Part shown: piece by piece, positions 5,808-15,148 of the stretch | Position numbering within the stretch: position 1 is the first letter of the stretch | How the letters are laid out: the number at the start of each line of letters is the position of its first letter | The notes under the pieces: model-generated | The model's input: the letters and a program-made list of their open reading frames with translations, nothing else | What the model was told of the DNA's origin: nothing | Databases searched by the model: none | Made by a program: the position numbers and the translations under genes | From: DATCLS01 sp036563805 | GTDB taxonomy: Bacteria; Actinomycetota; Acidimicrobiia; Acidimicrobiales; VFJN01 | Assembly: GCA_036563805.1 (NCBI GenBank) | Contig: DATCLS010000090.1 | Coordinates: 1-64,000 of the forward strand | DNA length: 64,000 bases | Reading direction: 5' to 3'

Positions 5808-8371
5808 ATCGCCTCGCGCACCTCGAAGGCCGGACCGGCGACGGCGTCGAGGCGGGTCATGATCTGCCGGCGGGCCGCCAGCGCCGCCCCCAGCGCCCCG
5901 ACCGGGACGCCCTCGGGCACCAGCGCCACCCGCCCCGACAGCTCGAGGGCGGCGACGACCGGGGAGCGGGCGGCCCGCTCGTTCAGGGCGTGGACCACAG
6001 CGTCGAGCAGGGGGTCGCCCGCCTCGGCCACGCCCCCACCGATCACCACGAGGTCGGGATCGACGGTCTGGGCCAGCAGGGCGACGGCGTCGGCGAGATG
6101 GCCGGCCACCTGGTCACGGACGGCGATGGCCGAGCCGTCGCCGGCGGCCGCCGCGTCGAGCAGCGCCGAGGACACGGAGCGGGCGCCGTGCCCCGCCGGC
6201 CACTGGCGGACCAGCGCCGGGCCCGAGGCCACCGCCTCGAGGCAACCGCGCTGGCCGCAGTCGCAGGGGGGTCCGGTGGGGTCGACCGGGAGGTGGCCGA
6301 TCTCGCCCGCCACGCCTCGTGCGCCCCGCCGGAGGCGGCCGTCGAGCAGCAGCCCGGCGGCGATGCCGGTGCCGACGCTCAGGTAGGCCAGGTCGCGGCA
6401 GCCCAGGGCGGCGGCCGCGCCGATGGCGGCGACGTTGACGTCGTTGTCGACGACGACCGGGGCGTCGGCCGTGGCGCCGAGGCTGTCGGCCAGGGGCAGC
6501 GGCGTGGCGCCGAGGCCCAGGTTGACGGCGTGGCGGACCGTGCCGGCGCTCACGTCGACCAGGCCGGGCGTACCGACCCCGACGGCGGCGAAGCCGTCGA
6601 TGCCGCAGCCCACGGCCTCGCCCAGCTCCCGCAGGGCTTCGGTCGTCGAGCGCAGGACCTTCTCGGCCGAACCGGACTCGGTCGGCCGCCGGATCGTGCC
6701 GATGATCGCCCCGGCCGCCCCGGTGGCGACAGCCAGCGTCTTCGTGCCCCCGACGTCGATGCCGGCCACGATCGTGCGGGACGGGGCCCGGCGCGGGCGG
6801 GCCGGGGGCCGGGGGGCCGTGGTGGCGGCGGGGGCGACCGGCTCGGCGCGGTCGACGGGGTCGATCGGCTCGAAGCTGGGCTCGGGGACCCGGGCGTCGA
6901 CTGCGTGGGTGGCGGCCGACCCGTTGCGCCGGACGGCGAGGATCGCCGGGCTGGGCCCGTTGGTGCGGCTCTTCGCCGGGCCGGGCGTCCCGGCGCGGCC
7001 CTCAACGGGAGCGGACCCGCCGGCCCAACGCTCCACCGGCCCGGGCGTCCCGGCGCCGCCCTCAACGGGAGCGGACCCGCCGGCCCAACGCTCCACCGGG
7101 GCGGAGTCGTCGGCGCGACTCGTCGCCGGGGCCGGCTCTCCGCCCCCACTCGTCGCCGGCGCCGAACCGTTCGCCCGGCTCGCCGCCGCGCTGGGCTCGC
7201 CGGTGCGGCACTCGGCGGGGGCAGACCCGTTGGACCGACGCTCCACCGGGGCAGAGCCGTCGGCGCGACTCGTGGCCGGCCCGGCCTGGCTGGACCGTCC
7301 CGACGCCCCAGACCCGTTCGAGCGGGACCCGTCGGCGCGCACCGCCGCCGGCCGCGAGCCGTTCGACCGGCCCGCCGCGGGGCCCGGGGCGTCAGCGCGA
7401 GCGGACCGGTTGGCGCCGGCCGCCGAGCCGACGGCACCGTTGGACGAGCTGGCGGCGCCATCGGTGTCCGCTACCGGGGCCGAGCCGTTCGCCCCGGCCA
7501 GCGGGGCGGAACCGGCGGCGCCCGAAACCGACCCGGACCCGTTGGCGCCGGCCGCCGAGCCGACGGCGTCGTTGGCGGTCGCCTGAACAGAGTCGCCGGA
7601 CCCGGCCGGCGAGGCGCCCACACCGGTGCTCGGCGCCGAGCCGCCGGTGGGGTCATCCGCCGGGGCCGAGCCGTTCGCCCAGGCCGGCGAGGCGGGGGCG
7701 CCGGGACGCCACGAAGCTTGGCGAACGCCGTCGGCCGCCGCGGCACCGTCGGCGGCGGGCACCGGGCGAGCGGAACCGTTTGGAACGGACGCCCGAGAAG
7801 AGACGCCCGAACCGGCAGCCGGGGCGGCGGCACCGGCGGCCGCGGCCGCCGAGACCGAACCGTTGGCGGCGGACCCGGCCGCCGGCGCAGAACCGTTCGT
7901 CGCCGCCGACGGGACCGAGCCAGCGCCCACCGGAGCCGACCCGCTGGCAGCGACCGCCGGGGCCGAACGGTCCGTCGCCGGCCACGCCGAGCCCTCGACG
8001 GCCGCCGGGCGGGCGGCGCCGTCCGTCGCCGCCGGAGCCGCCCCGTGGACAGCGGCCGCTGGGGCGGAGCCGTTGGCCCCCGCCGCCGCGGTCGGCGAAG
8101 CCGAAGCGTTGACCGCGGCCGCCGGGGCGGAGCCGTTGGTCGCCGTCGGGGCCGAGCCGTAGGTCCCCACCCTCGGGGCGGAAGCCCCGATGCCGCCCGG
8201 CGCCCGACGGTCGTCCGCCGGCGCGCCGGCCACGCCGGCCACGCCGGCGACACCGCCGTCACGGCCCTCGCGGCGCCCATGGCCCTCGCGACGACCGCGC
8301 TCGCCCGCCCGCGTCGGCCGGTCCGGCCTGCGGCGGCCGTCCGCGTCCCGGCCCCAGCTGGTGGCGCTCAT
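5804..8371 (-). CDS. ROK-family sugar kinase with giant repetitive N-terminal extension
   Basis: Residues about 531-855 form a complete ROK kinase: ATP-binding GIDVGGTKT, PGLVD, DNDVN with the catalytic Asp, GEIGH, and zinc motif CDCGQRGCLE. Its position in front of nagA suggests phosphorylation of GlcNAc or glucosamine, although glucokinase activity is equally possible from sequence. Residues 1-530 are low-complexity Ala/Gly/Ser/Pro/Asn with repeats built on NGSAPA and DGSAPV. No signal peptide is seen. The start codon overlaps the repressor stop (ATGA) and the stop overlaps the nagA start, leaving no other obvious start. An internal start nearer the kinase domain cannot be excluded. Confidence 0.82.
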   Translation of the reverse strand: MSATSWGRDADGRRRPDRPTRAGERGRREGHGRREGRDGGVAGVAGVAGAPADDRRAPGGIGASAPRVGTYGSAPTATNGSAPAAAVNASASPTAAAGANGSAPAAAVHGAAPAATDGAARPAAVEGSAWPATDRSAPAVAASGSAPVGAGSVPSAATNGSAPAAGSAANGSVSAAAAAGAAAPAAGSGVSSRASVPNGSARPVPAADGAAAADGVRQASWRPGAPASPAWANGSAPADDPTGGSAPSTGVGASPAGSGDSVQATANDAVGSAAGANGSGSVSGAAGSAPLAGANGSAPVADTDGAASSSNGAVGSAAGANRSARADAPGPAAGRSNGSRPAAVRADGSRSNGSGASGRSSQAGPATSRADGSAPVERRSNGSAPAECRTGEPSAAASRANGSAPATSGGGEPAPATSRADDSAPVERWAGGSAPVEGGAGTPGPVERWAGGSAPVEGRAGTPGPAKSRTNGPSPAILAVRRNGSAATHAVDARVPEPSFEPIDPVDRAEPVAPAATTAPRPPARPRRAPSRTIVAGIDVGGTKTLAVATGAAGAIIGTIRRPTESGSAEKVLRSTTEALRELGEAVGCGIDGFAAVGVGTPGLVDVSAGTVRHAVNLGLGATPLPLADSLGATADAPVVVDNDVNVAAIGAAAALGCRDLAYLSVGTGIAAGLLLDGRLRRGARGVAGEIGHLPVDPTGPPCDCGQRGCLEAVASGPALVRQWPAGHGARSVSSALLDAAAAGDGSAIAVRDQVAGHLADAVALLAQTVDPDLVVIGGGVAEAGDPLLDAVVHALNERAARSPVVAALELSGRVALVPEGVPVGALGAALAARRQIMTRLDAVAGPAFEVREAM
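6981..7100 (-). repeat. Two 60-base tandem repeats in the kinase extension
   Basis: Units 6981-7040 and 7041-7100 differ at two positions. Each encodes a 20-residue module with ERWAGGSAPVEG and AGTPGP. Repeat expansion in multiples of three keeps the frame open. Confidence 0.9.
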
Positions 8372-9510
8372 GACACGCCCAGCTCCCGGTCGAGGACCAG
8401 GCGCGCCGCGCCCAGGTGCACGTCGTCCTCGCCGAGCGACGTGGGCCGGACCTCGACGTTGTCGCCGACGGTGGGCATGGTGCGCTCGCGCACGGCGTCG
8501 AGCGCCCCGTCCCGGAACGTCTCGTCGAGGAGGTCGAGCGGCCCGGACAGCACGATCTCGCGGAGGTTGAGCGTCGACACGATCGGCGCCAGCGCCACCC
8601 CCAGCCGGCGCCCCGCCGCCTGGCGGACCTTGGCCTCGTCGTCGGCCTCGCTGAGCCGCCGCCGCAGCAGCGGGGCGGCGATCACGGTCTCGAGGCAGCC
8701 CCGCCGCCCGCAGGCGCAGTGCTCGCCCCGGGGCTCGACCACGACGTGGCCGATCTCACCGGCGGCGAACCGGTCGCCCATGACGAGGTGCCCGTCGAGG
8801 ATCAGCCCGGCGCCGACGCCCTGCCCGACCTTGATGAGGAACAGGCTCCGCTCGGTGGGGCCGCCCAGCCCGAGCTCGCCCAGGGCGGCGGCGTTGGCGT
8901 CGTTGGCCACGTGGGCGGGGATGTTCAGAACCGACGCCAGGTGGCCGGCGAGATCGACCCCGTCCCACGCCAGGTTGGGGGCCTCGAGCACGACACCGTC
9001 GGGGTCGACCACGCCCGGGCTGCCGACGCCGACGCCGAGCAGCACGTCGTCGGTGGACTCGCTGAGCGCCACCGCCAGCTCGGTGGCGAGGTCGACGGCT
9101 TCCTTGCCCGTGCGCCCCTCGCGCTTGGACGACCGCCGGTCGAGGATCGCCCCGGACAGGTCGACCAACGCCGCCCGGAACACCTCGTCGTCGCTCAGGT
9201 CGAGCGTGATCGTGACGCGCGAGCGGCGGACGATGCCGAGCAGCGTCGCCGGCTTGCCGACGCCCTGGTCGGTGCGGGTGCCGAGCTCCTCGATCAGCCC
9301 GTCGGCGAGCAGCTCGGCCGCCAGGTCGGACGTGGTCACCCGCGTCAGGTGAGTCTCACGCGCCAGGTCGGCGCGGCTGAGCGGACCGGACCGGAACAGC
9401 GTGCGCAGGACGAGGGCGCGATTGTGGCGGCGGGCGTCGCCCGGCACCGCCTTGCGCCGGGCCTGGCCCCGGCGAGCGAACGGCGAGGGCTGGCTGTCGG
9501 TCCGTTCCAT
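8368..9510 (-). CDS. ROK-family transcriptional repressor
   Basis: A NagC/Mlc-type regulator of 380 residues. The N-terminal winged helix (about 29-85: NRALVLRTLFRSGPLSRADLA) is followed by a sugar-sensing ROK fold with GVGSPGVVD, NDANAAALGE, AGEIGH and the zinc motif CACGRRGCLE. It is the first gene of a three-gene operon with a sugar kinase and nagA, joined by 4-base stop/start overlaps. It probably senses an amino sugar or its phosphate and represses its own operon. The A/T-rich 59-base gap to divergent larB contains a matching operator-like inverted repeat. Confidence 0.9.
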   Translation of the reverse strand: MERTDSQPSPFARRGQARRKAVPGDARRHNRALVLRTLFRSGPLSRADLARETHLTRVTTSDLAAELLADGLIEELGTRTDQGVGKPATLLGIVRRSRVTITLDLSDDEVFRAALVDLSGAILDRRSSKREGRTGKEAVDLATELAVALSESTDDVLLGVGVGSPGVVDPDGVVLEAPNLAWDGVDLAGHLASVLNIPAHVANDANAAALGELGLGGPTERSLFLIKVGQGVGAGLILDGHLVMGDRFAAGEIGHVVVEPRGEHCACGRRGCLETVIAAPLLRRRLSEADDEAKVRQAAGRRLGVALAPIVSTLNLREIVLSGPLDLLDETFRDGALDAVRERTMPTVGDNVEVRPTSLGEDDVHLGAARLVLDRELGVS

Positions 9511-9547
9511 AGTTTGTTCGTCTATCTTCCAAACTAAGATTTGTCAA
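9511..9547 (-). promoter_or_regulatory. Promoter and operator of the amino-sugar operon
   Basis: On the minus strand TTGACA (9542-9547) is followed after 17 bases by TAGACG (9519-9524). The inverted repeat AGTTTG-N13-CAAACT (9511-9516 and 9530-9535) covers the -10 region and reaches the start codon. ROK repressors bind A/T-rich palindromes of this kind, so autoregulation is likely. The same gap may also hold a plus-strand -10 (TAAGAT, 9535-9540) for larB. Confidence 0.6.
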
Positions 9548-9569
9548 GCCCCTGAACGAAAGACGGCCC

Positions 9570-10349
9570 GTGCTCGCCTCCCTCTCCGCGACCGACCATG
9601 CTGGCCCGGTGGACGAGAACGCCCTGCGTGACCTGCTCGATGGCGTCCGCTCGGGCGCCGTGGCCGTCGACGACGCGGTCGGCCGGCTGCGGCGGCTCCC
9701 CTACGCCGACCTGGGCTTCGCCCGCGTCGACCACCACCGGGTGCTCCGGCAGGGCATGGTCGAGGCGGTGTACGGGCCGGGCAAGACGCCCGAGCAGTGC
9801 GCGGCCATCGTCGCCGAGCTGCTGTCGGCCCCGAGCGACCGGCCGGTCCTGCTGACCCGGGCCGACGACGCCCAGGCCGCCGCCGCCCTCGACCGCAACC
9901 CCGGGGGCGAGCGGCTCGGCACGACCGTGGTGTGGCGGCGGGCGCCAGCCCGCGACGCGAAGGTGGTGCTGGCCGCAGCGGGGACCGCGGATCTGCCCGT
10001 GGCCGAGGAGTGCGCCGCCACGCTGGGCGCCCACGGCATCGACCCGATCCACCTCACCGACGTGGGCGTGGCCGGCGTGCACCGGCTGCTGGCCTCGGCC
10101 GACGAGCTGGCAGACGCCGAGGCCGTCGTGGTGGTCGCCGGCATGGAGGGCGCCCTGGCCAGCATGGTCGGCGGCATCACCGCGGCGCCCGTCGTCGCCG
10201 TGCCCACCAGCGTCGGCTACGGCGCCAGCTTCGGGGGTGTCACCGCCCTGCTGGGCATGCTGGCCTCGTGCGCCGCCGGCGTCACCGTCGTGGGCATCGA
10301 CAACGGCTTTGGCGCAGCCTGCGCCGTGCTGCGCATGCTCGGGCGATGA
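9570..10349 (+). CDS. larB: Pyridinium-3,5-biscarboxylic acid mononucleotide synthase
   Basis: LarB carboxylates and hydrolyses nicotinic acid adenine dinucleotide to the first intermediate of the nickel-pincer nucleotide cofactor. The 259-residue protein has a helical N-terminal part and a C-terminal PurE-like Rossmann domain with VVAGMEGALASMVGG, VAVPTSVGYGASFGG and VVGIDNGFGA, all strongly conserved in LarB. The start is GTG. It is followed by larC on the same strand after 424 bases. The sulfurtransferase larE and any nickel-pincer enzyme such as LarA are not in this window. Confidence 0.92.
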   Translation: MLASLSATDHAGPVDENALRDLLDGVRSGAVAVDDAVGRLRRLPYADLGFARVDHHRVLRQGMVEAVYGPGKTPEQCAAIVAELLSAPSDRPVLLTRADDAQAAAALDRNPGGERLGTTVVWRRAPARDAKVVLAAAGTADLPVAEECAATLGAHGIDPIHLTDVGVAGVHRLLASADELADAEAVVVVAGMEGALASMVGGITAAPVVAVPTSVGYGASFGGVTALLGMLASCAAGVTVVGIDNGFGAACAVLRMLGR

Positions 10350-10773
10350 GCGTGCGCCGGCCCACCGTTCCCGAGCGACCCGGCGCGCCGTCGGCCCGGC
10401 GGCGGAGCCGGGCCCACCCACGCCCACGCCTGCGCCCGGGCACCGGCGCGCTCGACGGCCGCCGGCCCTCGGCCCCGGAACCGGCGGGCGCCGGTCGGGC
10501 CGCAGCGGCCGGCAGCCAAGGCAGCCAAGGCCGCCGACCTGGATCAGCCGGGCACCCGTGCACGGCTGGCGCCCGGCCCACCGGACGGTCGGACCGGCGG
10601 GTGCCGGCAGGTCGACGTGCCGGCCAGCGGGCCGGCGGGCCCCGTTGCCAGGCTCGGTCGGCGGCCGGGACCAGGCAGTTCCCGCCGGGCCACGGCGGCC
10701 GGGAGCCCGGGCTGCCCGTCCCGGCGGCTGGTATCGCCCGGGGCGTCGGGCCGGGGGGAAGGATGGGGGGCGC
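10350..10773. other. Gap between larB and larC
   Basis: This 424-base stretch is extremely GC-rich and holds no frame with recognisable protein features. It contains a short direct repeat (GCAGCCAAG twice near 10511-10530). A GGGGGAAGG sequence serves as the probable ribosome binding site of larC. Translated in the larC frame it gives only low-complexity Arg/Pro/Gly, so I do not extend larC into it. Confidence 0.6.
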
Positions 10774-11988
10774 ATGACGACCGTCGCCTGGTTCCACTGC
10801 TTCTCCGGCATCGCCGGCGACATGGCCCTGGGCTCGCTAGTCGACGCCGGCGCCGACCTCGACCAGGTGCGCGAGCTGCTCCAGCGCCTGCCGGTGAACG
10901 GCTGGGAGATCGAGGCCGAGCCCGTGCTGCGGTGCGGCATCGCCGCCACCCACGTGCGGGTCGACACCGACGAGCGGGGCGTGGTCCGCACGGCCGCCCA
11001 CATCACCGGCCTGGTCGAGGAGGCCCGGCTCCCCGAGCGGGTGGCCCGCCGCGCCCTGCGGACGTTCCGGGCGCTGGCCGAGGCCGAGGGCCGCCTCCAC
11101 CGCCGGCCGCCCGAGCAGGTGCACTTCCACGAGGTCGGGGGACTTGACGCCATCGTCGACGTCGTCGGGACGTGCGCGGCCCTCGAGCTGCTGGAGGTCG
11201 ACGAGATTCAGGCCAGCACGGTGGCCACCGGCACGGGGATGATCCGGGCCGCGCACGGGCTGCTGCCCAACCCGGCCCCTGCGGTGGTCGACCTGCTGGC
11301 CGAGGCCCGGGCGCCGACCCGGGGCGTCGACCTGCCGGTCGAGCTGACCACCCCGACCGGGGCCGCGCTGCTGGCGGCCAACGTCGCCGGGTGGGGCCCG
11401 CTGCCCGCCATGCGCATCGCGGCCAGCGGCTTCGGGGCCGGCAGCCGCGAGATCGACGGTCAGCCGAACGTCACGCAGGTGGTGATCGGCTCGGCCCTCG
11501 ACCGGACGCTGCCCGGTCCCGGCGCCACGACCGGCCAGCCGGTGGTGCTGCTCGAGGCCAACGTCGACGACGCCAGCGGCGAGGTGCTGGCCCACGCCAT
11601 CAACGCTCTGCTCGACGCCGGGGCCCACGACGCCTGGGTCACGCCGATCGTGATGAAGAAGGGCCGGCCCGCCCACACGGTCAGCGCCCTCGCCGACCCC
11701 TCGCTGGCCGAGCAAGTCGGGCGGGCGCTGCTGGCCGAGACCGGGTCGCTGGGCCTGCGGGGCACCACGCTCGACCGGTGGCCGGCGGCCCGGCAGGGCC
11801 GGTCGGTCGAGATCGACGGGCTACCGGTGCGGGTCAAGGTCAGCCCGGGCCGGATCAAGGTCGAGCACGACGACGCCGCTCGCGTCGCCCGGTTGCGGCA
11901 GCGGCCGCTGCGCGAGGTGCTCTCGGAGGCCGAGGCGGCCGCCCGCCGCGACCTCGACGAGGGCGGACCCGACGACCGGCCGCGCTGA
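10774..11988 (+). CDS. larC: Pyridinium-3,5-bisthiocarboxylic acid mononucleotide nickel chelatase
   Basis: LarC inserts nickel into the pincer nucleotide, using CTP. The 404-residue protein starts at an ATG shortly after a GGGGGAAGG ribosome binding site. N-terminal features WFHCFSGIAGDM, HFHEVGGLDAIVD, TELTTPTGAAL (seen as VELTTPTGAALL) and NVDD followed by SGE are typical of the LarC1 part. TPIVMKKGRPAH and the C-terminal KVSPGRIKVEHDD belong to LarC2. Both halves are in one frame, so no ribosomal frameshift is needed, unlike in Lactobacillus plantarum. The cofactor user is not visible here. Confidence 0.93.
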   Translation: MTTVAWFHCFSGIAGDMALGSLVDAGADLDQVRELLQRLPVNGWEIEAEPVLRCGIAATHVRVDTDERGVVRTAAHITGLVEEARLPERVARRALRTFRALAEAEGRLHRRPPEQVHFHEVGGLDAIVDVVGTCAALELLEVDEIQASTVATGTGMIRAAHGLLPNPAPAVVDLLAEARAPTRGVDLPVELTTPTGAALLAANVAGWGPLPAMRIAASGFGAGSREIDGQPNVTQVVIGSALDRTLPGPGATTGQPVVLLEANVDDASGEVLAHAINALLDAGAHDAWVTPIVMKKGRPAHTVSALADPSLAEQVGRALLAETGSLGLRGTTLDRWPAARQGRSVEIDGLPVRVKVSPGRIKVEHDDAARVARLRQRPLREVLSEAEAAARRDLDEGGPDDRPR

Positions 11989-12052
11989 GCGGCACTGCGC
12001 CGCCTCCGAGGCGGCCGGGCCCGAGCCCGGCGCCCGGCGGCGCCCGCCGGGC

Positions 12053-13381
12053 TCAGCCGTAGCCGCGGTCGAGGCGGGTCCCGACGATGCAGGCGACGAA
12101 CACGGCCACGAGGCCGCCCACGCCCACCCACACCCCCATGGCGGGGTCGGGCGACAGGTCCTCGCTGAACAGGGCCCACACGGCGGCGAGGTGGAAGCCG
12201 CCCGCCCCCAGCGTGGCGATGGCGCCCGAGATGCGCGGGCCGAACCGGCCCTCGTCGTCGCCCACGTTGAACAGCAGGCCGAGCAGGCCGGCCGTGAGGA
12301 ACCCGGTGACCAGCCGGCCGCCTTTGCTGCTCGGCACCACCAGCGTGGAGAACAGGATGGCGACGCTCACGCCGGCCAGCACCCCGATCCAGCCCCAGGC
12401 GGTGTACACCTCGAGGTAGGCGTTCTTGCCGGTGTTCGTCGCGGTCTCGGTGAGCTCCCCGGTCGTGGGGATGTCCGACAGGTCGAGGCCCGAGCTCCCG
12501 GACGAGCCGTCGGGCGCCGACGGGGGCGCCAGCGGAGCGTTGGTCAGCTCGTCCATCGCCTCGTAGGCGTCGCGGATGTCGGAGAACGTGACCTCCTGCC
12601 CGTTGGCCTCGACCCACGGGAGCATGGCGAGGGAGGCCACGAGCGCGAGCGCCCCGATCAGCCCCAGCACGAGGCCGAGGCCGGGACGGTGACGCGCGAC
12701 CCCGCCGCCCATCGGGACCGGGGGCGGGCTTCCGTAGGCCGGACCGCCCCGGGGCGGGTAGGAGGGGTTCGGCCCGTAGGCGGGGGTCGGGGCGGGGGTC
12801 GGCGGCCAGCCCGGGCTCTGCGGGACCGTGGGCGGCGCCGGGGTGCGGGGGTTCACCGCCGTCGGGGCCGCCCAGTTGGTCGGGGCCGGCGACGGGTTGC
12901 CGTAGGGACCGGGCTGAGCCGCAGCCCCGCCGTAGGCGCCGTTCGCGGGCGACGGGCCACCGCCGTAGGCCCCGGACCGGGGTGGCGCCCAGTCGCCGGC
13001 GCCGGCCCCGGGGCCGCCGGGCGACCCCGCGGAGCCGTAGGCGCCGCCGGGCGAGCCGGACGGCGAGTAGGCGCCGCCGGAGGACCCGTAGGCGCCCCCG
13101 GACGGTCGCGACGACCCGTACGCGCCGCCCGATCCCGAAGATCCGTAGGCCCCGCTCCCCGACGACCCGGCCGCGCCGTAGGCGGGGGCGGGTCGGGCGG
13201 GGGCGCCCCAGCCGTCGGCCGACCCGCCACCGGGGGCGGCGGCCGACGGCCCCACGCGGGTCGGCGCGTCGGCCGCCCCCTCGTTGGACGGGCCCGACGG
13301 CGCGGACGCCGTCCACCAGTCGTCCCGTCCGGCTCCGCCGCCGTCGGGCGGCACACGGCCGCGGCTGGCTTCGCGATCCAT
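12053..13381 (-). CDS. Gly/Tyr/Pro-rich protein with C-terminal membrane domain
   Basis: The ATG at 13381 follows GAGGAG at good spacing and gives 442 residues. Residues 1-240 are disordered and rich in Gly, Ser, Pro and Tyr, with repeated GAYGSS/GGAYG units. Residues about 245-440 contain four hydrophobic helices: GLVLGLIGALALVASLAML, then WIGVLAGVSVAILFSTLVV, a LVTGFLTAGLLGLLF helix and a final MGVWVGVGGLVAVFVACIV helix. A 75-residue extracytoplasmic-like loop lies after the first. Tyr-rich disordered tails on small membrane domains are common in actinobacteria, sometimes in cell-division or secretion complexes, but no function can be assigned. Confidence 0.8.
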   Translation of the reverse strand: MDREASRGRVPPDGGGAGRDDWWTASAPSGPSNEGAADAPTRVGPSAAAPGGGSADGWGAPARPAPAYGAAGSSGSGAYGSSGSGGAYGSSRPSGGAYGSSGGAYSPSGSPGGAYGSAGSPGGPGAGAGDWAPPRSGAYGGGPSPANGAYGGAAAQPGPYGNPSPAPTNWAAPTAVNPRTPAPPTVPQSPGWPPTPAPTPAYGPNPSYPPRGGPAYGSPPPVPMGGGVARHRPGLGLVLGLIGALALVASLAMLPWVEANGQEVTFSDIRDAYEAMDELTNAPLAPPSAPDGSSGSSGLDLSDIPTTGELTETATNTGKNAYLEVYTAWGWIGVLAGVSVAILFSTLVVPSSKGGRLVTGFLTAGLLGLLFNVGDDEGRFGPRISGAIATLGAGGFHLAAVWALFSEDLSPDPAMGVWVGVGGLVAVFVACIVGTRLDRGYG

Positions 13382-13563
13382 CACTGGTCGGCTCCTCGTG
13401 GCTGGTGGGACCCCAGCTCCACCGCCCGCCTCAGGGTCCGGGCGCGTACGGAGCGGCGCTACGGGCACGCCACGCTAGCAACCACGCCCCCCAACGGTCA
13501 TCGCGGTCATCGCGCCTTGGTCGTCGCCCGCCGGCGCCCCCAGCCACGGGCCCGGCGGGCCCT

Positions 13564-13606
13564 CGGGACGGGCCACCGGCCACCGGGACGGGCCACCGGG
13601 ACGGGG
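13564..13606. repeat. Short tandem repeat after the malic enzyme gene
   Basis: GGGACGGGCCACCG and close variants recur about three times in 43 bases just beyond the malic enzyme stop at 13620. The flanking gap to the membrane-protein gene (13382-13619) holds no gene. Confidence 0.7.
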
Positions 13607-13619
13607 CCGCGCCGGCCCC

Positions 13620-15038
<1,419 letters not shown>

Positions 15039-15047
15039 GGGCGGGAG

Positions 15048-15053
15048 ACGGTA
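15048..15053 (-). promoter_or_regulatory. Leaderless -10 element for malic enzyme
   Basis: Minus-strand TACCGT lies 9 bases before the GTG at 15038. It is back-to-back with the dehydrogenase promoter 83 bases away. Confidence 0.45.
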
Positions 15054-15135
15054 GCCGCGCTGGTGGTGGACCCCGCAACGGAGTTCGGGATAAGGCGGCT
15101 ACCCGACCACGGCACGTGACCGGTGCGTTCGCGCC

Positions 15136-15141
15136 TACCCT
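15136..15141 (+). promoter_or_regulatory. Leaderless -10 element for amino-acid dehydrogenase
   Basis: TACCCT ends 7 bases before the GTG at 15149. This favours that codon over the in-frame GTG at 15116. Confidence 0.45.
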
Positions 15142-15148
15142 CGGTCCC

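Noticed and set aside
5804..8371. N-glycosylation sequons (NGS) in the kinase tail as a glycoprotein signal
   Set aside because: No signal peptide or membrane segment, and bacterial N-glycosylation of cytoplasmic enzymes is not indicated. The NGS motifs reflect the repeat unit.
5990..9352. A 1120-codon open frame on the plus strand opposite the ROK kinase and repressor
   Set aside because: It is Arg/Gly/Pro-rich without domains, and it runs antisense to genes with clear catalytic motifs. Long antisense frames are expected at this GC content.
10237..10773. N-terminal extension of larC by 179 codons
   Set aside because: The extension is low complexity, overlaps larB, and the ATG at 10774 has a ribosome binding site and the conserved LarC N terminus.
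10774..11988. Programmed frameshift between LarC1 and LarC2
   Set aside because: Both parts read through in one frame with no slippery site or stop between them.
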